From Sedimenticola sp. (GTDB lineage: Bacteria > Pseudomonadota > Gammaproteobacteria > Chromatiales > Chromatiaceae): DNA of 9,168 nucleotides. The notes under the pieces were generated by a model. It was not told the origin of the DNA and ran no database searches. It saw only the letters and a list, made by a program, of their open reading frames with translations. This document shows, piece by piece, positions 6,729-9,168 of this stretch (position 1 is its first letter; each line of letters opens with the position of its first letter). The translations under genes and the position numbers were made by a program. The DNA lies in contig JAUXBK010000095.1 of NCBI GenBank assembly GCA_030619405.1, positions 1-9,168 on the forward strand. The letters run 5' to 3'.

Positions 6729-6757
6729 GGCGGGAAGATGGATAACCTGCACCCGCC
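6729..6757. other. stem-loop in the fabH-fabG gap
   Basis: GGCGGG (6729-6734) and CCCGCC (6752-6757) form a perfect 6-base GC stem around a 17-base loop. It fills most of the 64-base gap where fabD is normally found and lies shortly before the fabG ribosome binding site. Neither side has a T-run, so termination is unlikely. RNA processing or stabilisation is possible but unproven. Confidence 0.4.
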
Positions 6758-6774
6758 TAATTAATTCTTATAAA

Positions 6775-7743
6775 TCAGTACGTTGCAAGCACAGAACCCC
6801 AAGTGAAACCGCCACCGAAGGCCTCCATCAACAGAGTTTCACCGCGCTTTATCCTGCCATCACGAACGGCTGTATCCAGCGCCATCGGCACCGATGCGGA
6901 GGAAGTGTTCCCATGTTCTCCCACGGTAACCACCACCTGATCCATCGACATCCGCAGTTTTCTAGCTGTGGCGTGAATGATACGTATATTTGCCTGATGC
7001 GGGATCAACCAATCGATATCCGACTTTTCCAGGTCGTTGTATGCCAGGGTCTCATCGACGATACGCCCCAGGGTATTGACCGCCATCTTGAATACTTCGG
7101 CCCCCCGCATCTCCACGAATGCAGTCGCTTCCCGCAACTCATCATAGCCATTGGAGACACCACCCGAAACCTGCAGTAATCCGGCGTAGGCACCGTCTGC
7201 GTGCATGTGGGTGGAGCGGATACCCGGCTCCTCAGATGCCTCGAGCACCACCGCGCCGGCGCCGTCCCCGAACAACACACAGGTGGTCCGGTCCTGCCAG
7301 TTCAGGATCCTGGAAAAGGTCTCTGCACCCACTACCAGTGCGCAACGGGCACTGCCGCTCTTTATCAGGCTGTCGGTTACACCCATTGCATAGATGAAAC
7401 CGGTGCAGACGGCCTGCACATCGAAGGCCGCAGGACCGTGGATGTCCAGCCTGCTCTGAAGCAGACACGCGGTACTGGGAAACACCTGATCCGGGGTGGT
7501 GGTGGCCACCACAATGAGGTCGATATCCGAAACGCTCTTTCCGGCCGCCTCGATTGCCCGGCGGGAGGCCTTTTCCGCCAGATCACAGGTGGTTTCGCCA
7601 TCTGCTGCAATGTGGCGCTTGCTGATGCCTGTCCGTTCCCGGATCCACTGATCCGTGGTGTCCACCATCGCTTCCAGGTCGTGGTTGGTCAGCACCTTTT
7701 CCGGCAGGTAGGTGCCAGTACCGACAATCCGGGAGTAGATCAC
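6775..7743 (-). CDS. fabH: beta-ketoacyl-ACP synthase III
   Basis: FabH starts fatty acid synthesis by condensing acetyl-CoA (or another acyl-CoA primer) with malonyl-ACP. It is a 322-residue thiolase-fold protein, close to E. coli FabH (317). The catalytic triad is complete: C113 in VQAVCTGF, H249 in IPHQANIRI and N279 in EHGNTSSASVP. The start reads GTG, not ATG, giving a mature N-terminus of IYSRIVGTG typed just like other FabH proteins. The GTG overlaps the plsX stop by 4 bases (GTGA), and an AAGGG-type ribosome binding site lies inside the plsX end. The partner transacylase FabD, which makes its malonyl-ACP substrate, is not encoded next to it as usual. Primer preference cannot be read from sequence alone. 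Confidence 0.96.
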   Translation of the reverse strand: MIYSRIVGTGTYLPEKVLTNHDLEAMVDTTDQWIRERTGISKRHIAADGETTCDLAEKASRRAIEAAGKSVSDIDLIVVATTTPDQVFPSTACLLQSRLDIHGPAAFDVQAVCTGFIYAMGVTDSLIKSGSARCALVVGAETFSRILNWQDRTTCVLFGDGAGAVVLEASEEPGIRSTHMHADGAYAGLLQVSGGVSNGYDELREATAFVEMRGAEVFKMAVNTLGRIVDETLAYNDLEKSDIDWLIPHQANIRIIHATARKLRMSMDQVVVTVGEHGNTSSASVPMALDTAVRDGRIKRGETLLMEAFGGGFTWGSVLATY

Positions 7744-8768
7744 GCGCTGGCCCTTTTATCCAGTTGCGCCTCGACGCCCTGGGAAATTCGTTCTGGCACA
7801 TGGGCCAAGACTGCCTTACAGGCAATCTTGATAGCGTTCTCGAACGCCAGTGCATCGGCACCGCCATGACTCTTGATCACGATACCGCGCAGGCCGAGAA
7901 GACTCGCCCCATTGTAACGTCTGGGGTCGATCCGACGGCGGAAGCTCTTCAGTATGGGCATCGCCACGAGCCCGGCAGCGCGGGTCAGCAGACTCTGCCG
8001 AAAACCCTGCTTCAGGTGAAAGCCGATCATCTTGGCCAGCCCTTCCGAACTCTTCAACGCCACATTGCCTACGAATCCGTCGGACACTACCACGTCTGCG
8101 CCTCCCTGATAGATATCATTGCCTTCCACGTAGCCGATATAATTGAGGGAGCTGTTCACCAGGAACTCATGCGCGCGTTTCACCTGCTCGTTGCCCTTGA
8201 TCTCCTCCTGACCGATGTTCAGGAGCCCGATACGGGGATTGGGAACTTCCTCCAGCGAGGCGGCCAGTTCACTGCCCATGACTGCAAACTGGAACAGGTG
8301 CTCCGCCGAGCAGTCCACATTGGCGCCGAGATCCAGCATCCAGGTGTGCCCTTCGATGGAAGGCAACGCACTGATGATGGCCGGCCGGTCCACATTGGGC
8401 AGCATCTTCAGCACGAAGCGGGCGGTCGCCATCAGGGCCCCGGTGTTGCCGGCACTGACGCAGGCGTCCGCCCTGCCCTGCTTGACCAGATCGATGGCGA
8501 CCCGCATGGAAGAGTCCTTCTTGCCCCTGAGTGCCCGGGAAGGCAACTCGTCCATTCCGACTTCCTGGGAGGCATGATGGATCCTGAGTCGTCCTCCATC
8601 GATCCTCTGATTGAGATAGCCGCTGATCACCTCCGTGCGACCGACCAGGATCAACTCCACATCATCGTGCTTGCGGAGATAGCGGAGTGCAGCAGGAACC
8701 ACTATTTCAGCACCATGATCCCCCCCCATCGCATCCAGGGCGATGGTGATGTCTTTACGTTTTGTCAT
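7740..8768 (-). CDS. plsX: phosphate acyltransferase PlsX
   Basis: PlsX is a peripheral membrane enzyme that converts acyl-ACP and phosphate to acyl-phosphate, the acyl donor for PlsY in phosphatidic acid synthesis. It has 342 residues (E. coli: 356). Diagnostic segments appear in order: ALDAMGGDHG (10-19), SAGNTGA (105-111), LDLGANVD (146-153), NIGQEEIKG (184-192), DGFVGN (230-235) and LLGLRGIVIKSHG (290-302). The ATG at 8768 gives the usual N-terminus just before ITIALDAMGGD. Its own ribosome binding site is poor. A better AGGAG lies about 30 bases upstream, in front of a very short frame whose stop overlaps this start. It is followed by fabH with a 4-base overlap. Confidence 0.96.
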   Translation of the reverse strand: MTKRKDITIALDAMGGDHGAEIVVPAALRYLRKHDDVELILVGRTEVISGYLNQRIDGGRLRIHHASQEVGMDELPSRALRGKKDSSMRVAIDLVKQGRADACVSAGNTGALMATARFVLKMLPNVDRPAIISALPSIEGHTWMLDLGANVDCSAEHLFQFAVMGSELAASLEEVPNPRIGLLNIGQEEIKGNEQVKRAHEFLVNSSLNYIGYVEGNDIYQGGADVVVSDGFVGNVALKSSEGLAKMIGFHLKQGFRQSLLTRAAGLVAMPILKSFRRRIDPRRYNGASLLGLRGIVIKSHGGADALAFENAIKIACKAVLAHVPERISQGVEAQLDKRASA

Positions 8769-8849
8769 CGGTTATCCATCATTGACAACGCACAATCGCT
8801 CCTGGGGGGAACCATCGGATGCGACGGTAAAGTAAACATGAAATGGGTC
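8769..8849. other. rpmF-plsX intergenic region with stem-loop
   Basis: This 81-base gap holds a 7-base stem with one G-T wobble, ACCGTCG/CGATGGT on the minus strand, around a 4-base loop (8811-8828). No T-run follows; a run of C does, then AGGAG (8798-8802). It is a plausible RNA processing or stability element between the abundant L32 message and plsX. It also holds a short frame described under findings. Confidence 0.45.
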
Positions 8850-9029
8850 TTATCCACTCTTACCCGCCATCACCTTACGACCACGATAAAAACCGTCCCG
8901 GCTAACGTGATGGCGCAGATGGGTCTCGCCGGAAGTCTGGTCGATAGAGAGAGTCTCTGAAGAGAGACTGTCGTGTGAACGGCGCATACCGCGTCGGGAA
9001 GGGGTTTTCCTGCTCTTTTGCACAGCCAT
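8850..9029 (-). CDS. rpmF: 50S ribosomal protein L32
   Basis: L32 is a small basic protein of the large ribosomal subunit. The 59-codon frame begins MAVQKSRKTPSRRGMRRSHD and continues with TSGETHLRHHVS and DGFYRGRKV, a close match to the gammaproteobacterial L32 pattern (E. coli: 57 residues). It is of the type without the four-cysteine zinc motif. The ATG at 9029 has a good AGGAGC ribosome binding site 8 bases upstream, and the stop is TAA. It leads the plsX-fabH block, as in most gammaproteobacteria. It is short enough to be overlooked by length-filtered gene finding. The long antisense frame on the other strand here is not a gene. Confidence 0.97.
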   Translation of the reverse strand: MAVQKSRKTPSRRGMRRSHDSLSSETLSIDQTSGETHLRHHVSRDGFYRGRKVMAGKSG

Positions 9030-9168
9030 TGGTTCAAGCTCCTGAAATAATACCTAGATCCTGCAAGTGCTCACACTCACATAGCACAAGCTCTTGATCC
9101 GTATAGCGATATTTGCTCCCTTGGAAATCACAATAAGGATTCCACTCGGTCGCAAATTCGCTCTACGA
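9030..9168. other. region upstream of rpmF at the window edge
   Basis: Apart from the rpmF ribosome binding site, no gene is recognised here. yceD (DUF177) usually ends just upstream of rpmF with a C-terminus like NPFAxLxxLK. None of the three minus-strand frames shows this; they stop at different points and have no familiar ending. TTTCCA and TATACG (about 9108-9126 on the minus strand, spacing near 16) form a weak promoter candidate. Confidence 0.4.

Noticed and set aside
6736..8780. An 11-base sequence GATGGATAACC present in the fabH-fabG gap and, inverted, just before plsX
   Set aside because: Two 11-base copies in opposite orientations with no other shared flank are weak evidence. No mobile element boundaries or target duplications are seen.
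7764..8960. A 398-codon plus-strand frame across plsX and rpmF
   Set aside because: It is antisense to two clearly recognised genes, has no recognisable domain and reflects codon bias of the genes on the other strand. The same applies to long plus-strand frames at 59-895, 1722-2537 and 3070-4011.
1..9168. Defence system, prophage, CRISPR array, tRNA or insertion sequence
   Set aside because: Nearly all the window is covered by recognised housekeeping genes on one strand. No regularly spaced repeats, transposase or integrase motifs, or tRNA cloverleaf were seen in the gaps.

Overview
The window is a stretch of conserved housekeeping chromosome from a moderately GC-rich gammaproteobacterium. 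All eleven confident genes lie on the minus strand, so transcription runs from the right end to the left. In transcription order they are rpmF, plsX, fabH, fabG, acpP, fabF, mltG, tmk, holB, pilZ and tatD. The tmk-holB-pilZ-tatD order and the type IV pilus protein PilZ resemble Pseudomonas/Xanthomonas-type genomes more than enteric bacteria. No gene recognised here places the organism below class level.

Right part (about 9029 to 4163): ribosomal protein L32 and the fatty acid and phospholipid entry genes. PlsX moves acyl chains from ACP to phosphate for phospholipid synthesis, FabH starts fatty acid synthesis, FabG does the first reduction, AcpP carries the chain, and FabF elongates it. The usual fabD gene between fabH and fabG is absent, and the gap there is only 64 bases. 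acpP stands apart: it has an AT-rich 218-base upstream region with a promoter candidate and a leader hairpin, and a weak terminator-like hairpin after it. The fab block ends at a very clear Rho-independent terminator just after fabF.

Left part (4065 to 191): mltG, tmk, holB and pilZ form a tightly coupled chain in which each start overlaps the previous stop by 1 to 4 bases. tatD follows after 104 bases with its own ribosome binding site. The usual pabC gene between fabF and mltG is absent. This block combines cell wall processing (MltG), dTTP supply (Tmk), the clamp loader (HolB), pilus assembly (PilZ) and a metal-dependent nuclease (TatD).

Edges: bases 1 to 190 hold a striking nested inverted repeat (15 to 55), which overlaps a short unrecognised reading frame running off the window. 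Bases 9030 to 9168, upstream of rpmF, show no recognisable end of yceD, the usual neighbour. I found no mobile element, CRISPR array, tRNA, rRNA or defence-like system. The unusual points are gene absences and transcript architecture rather than a new multi-gene system.
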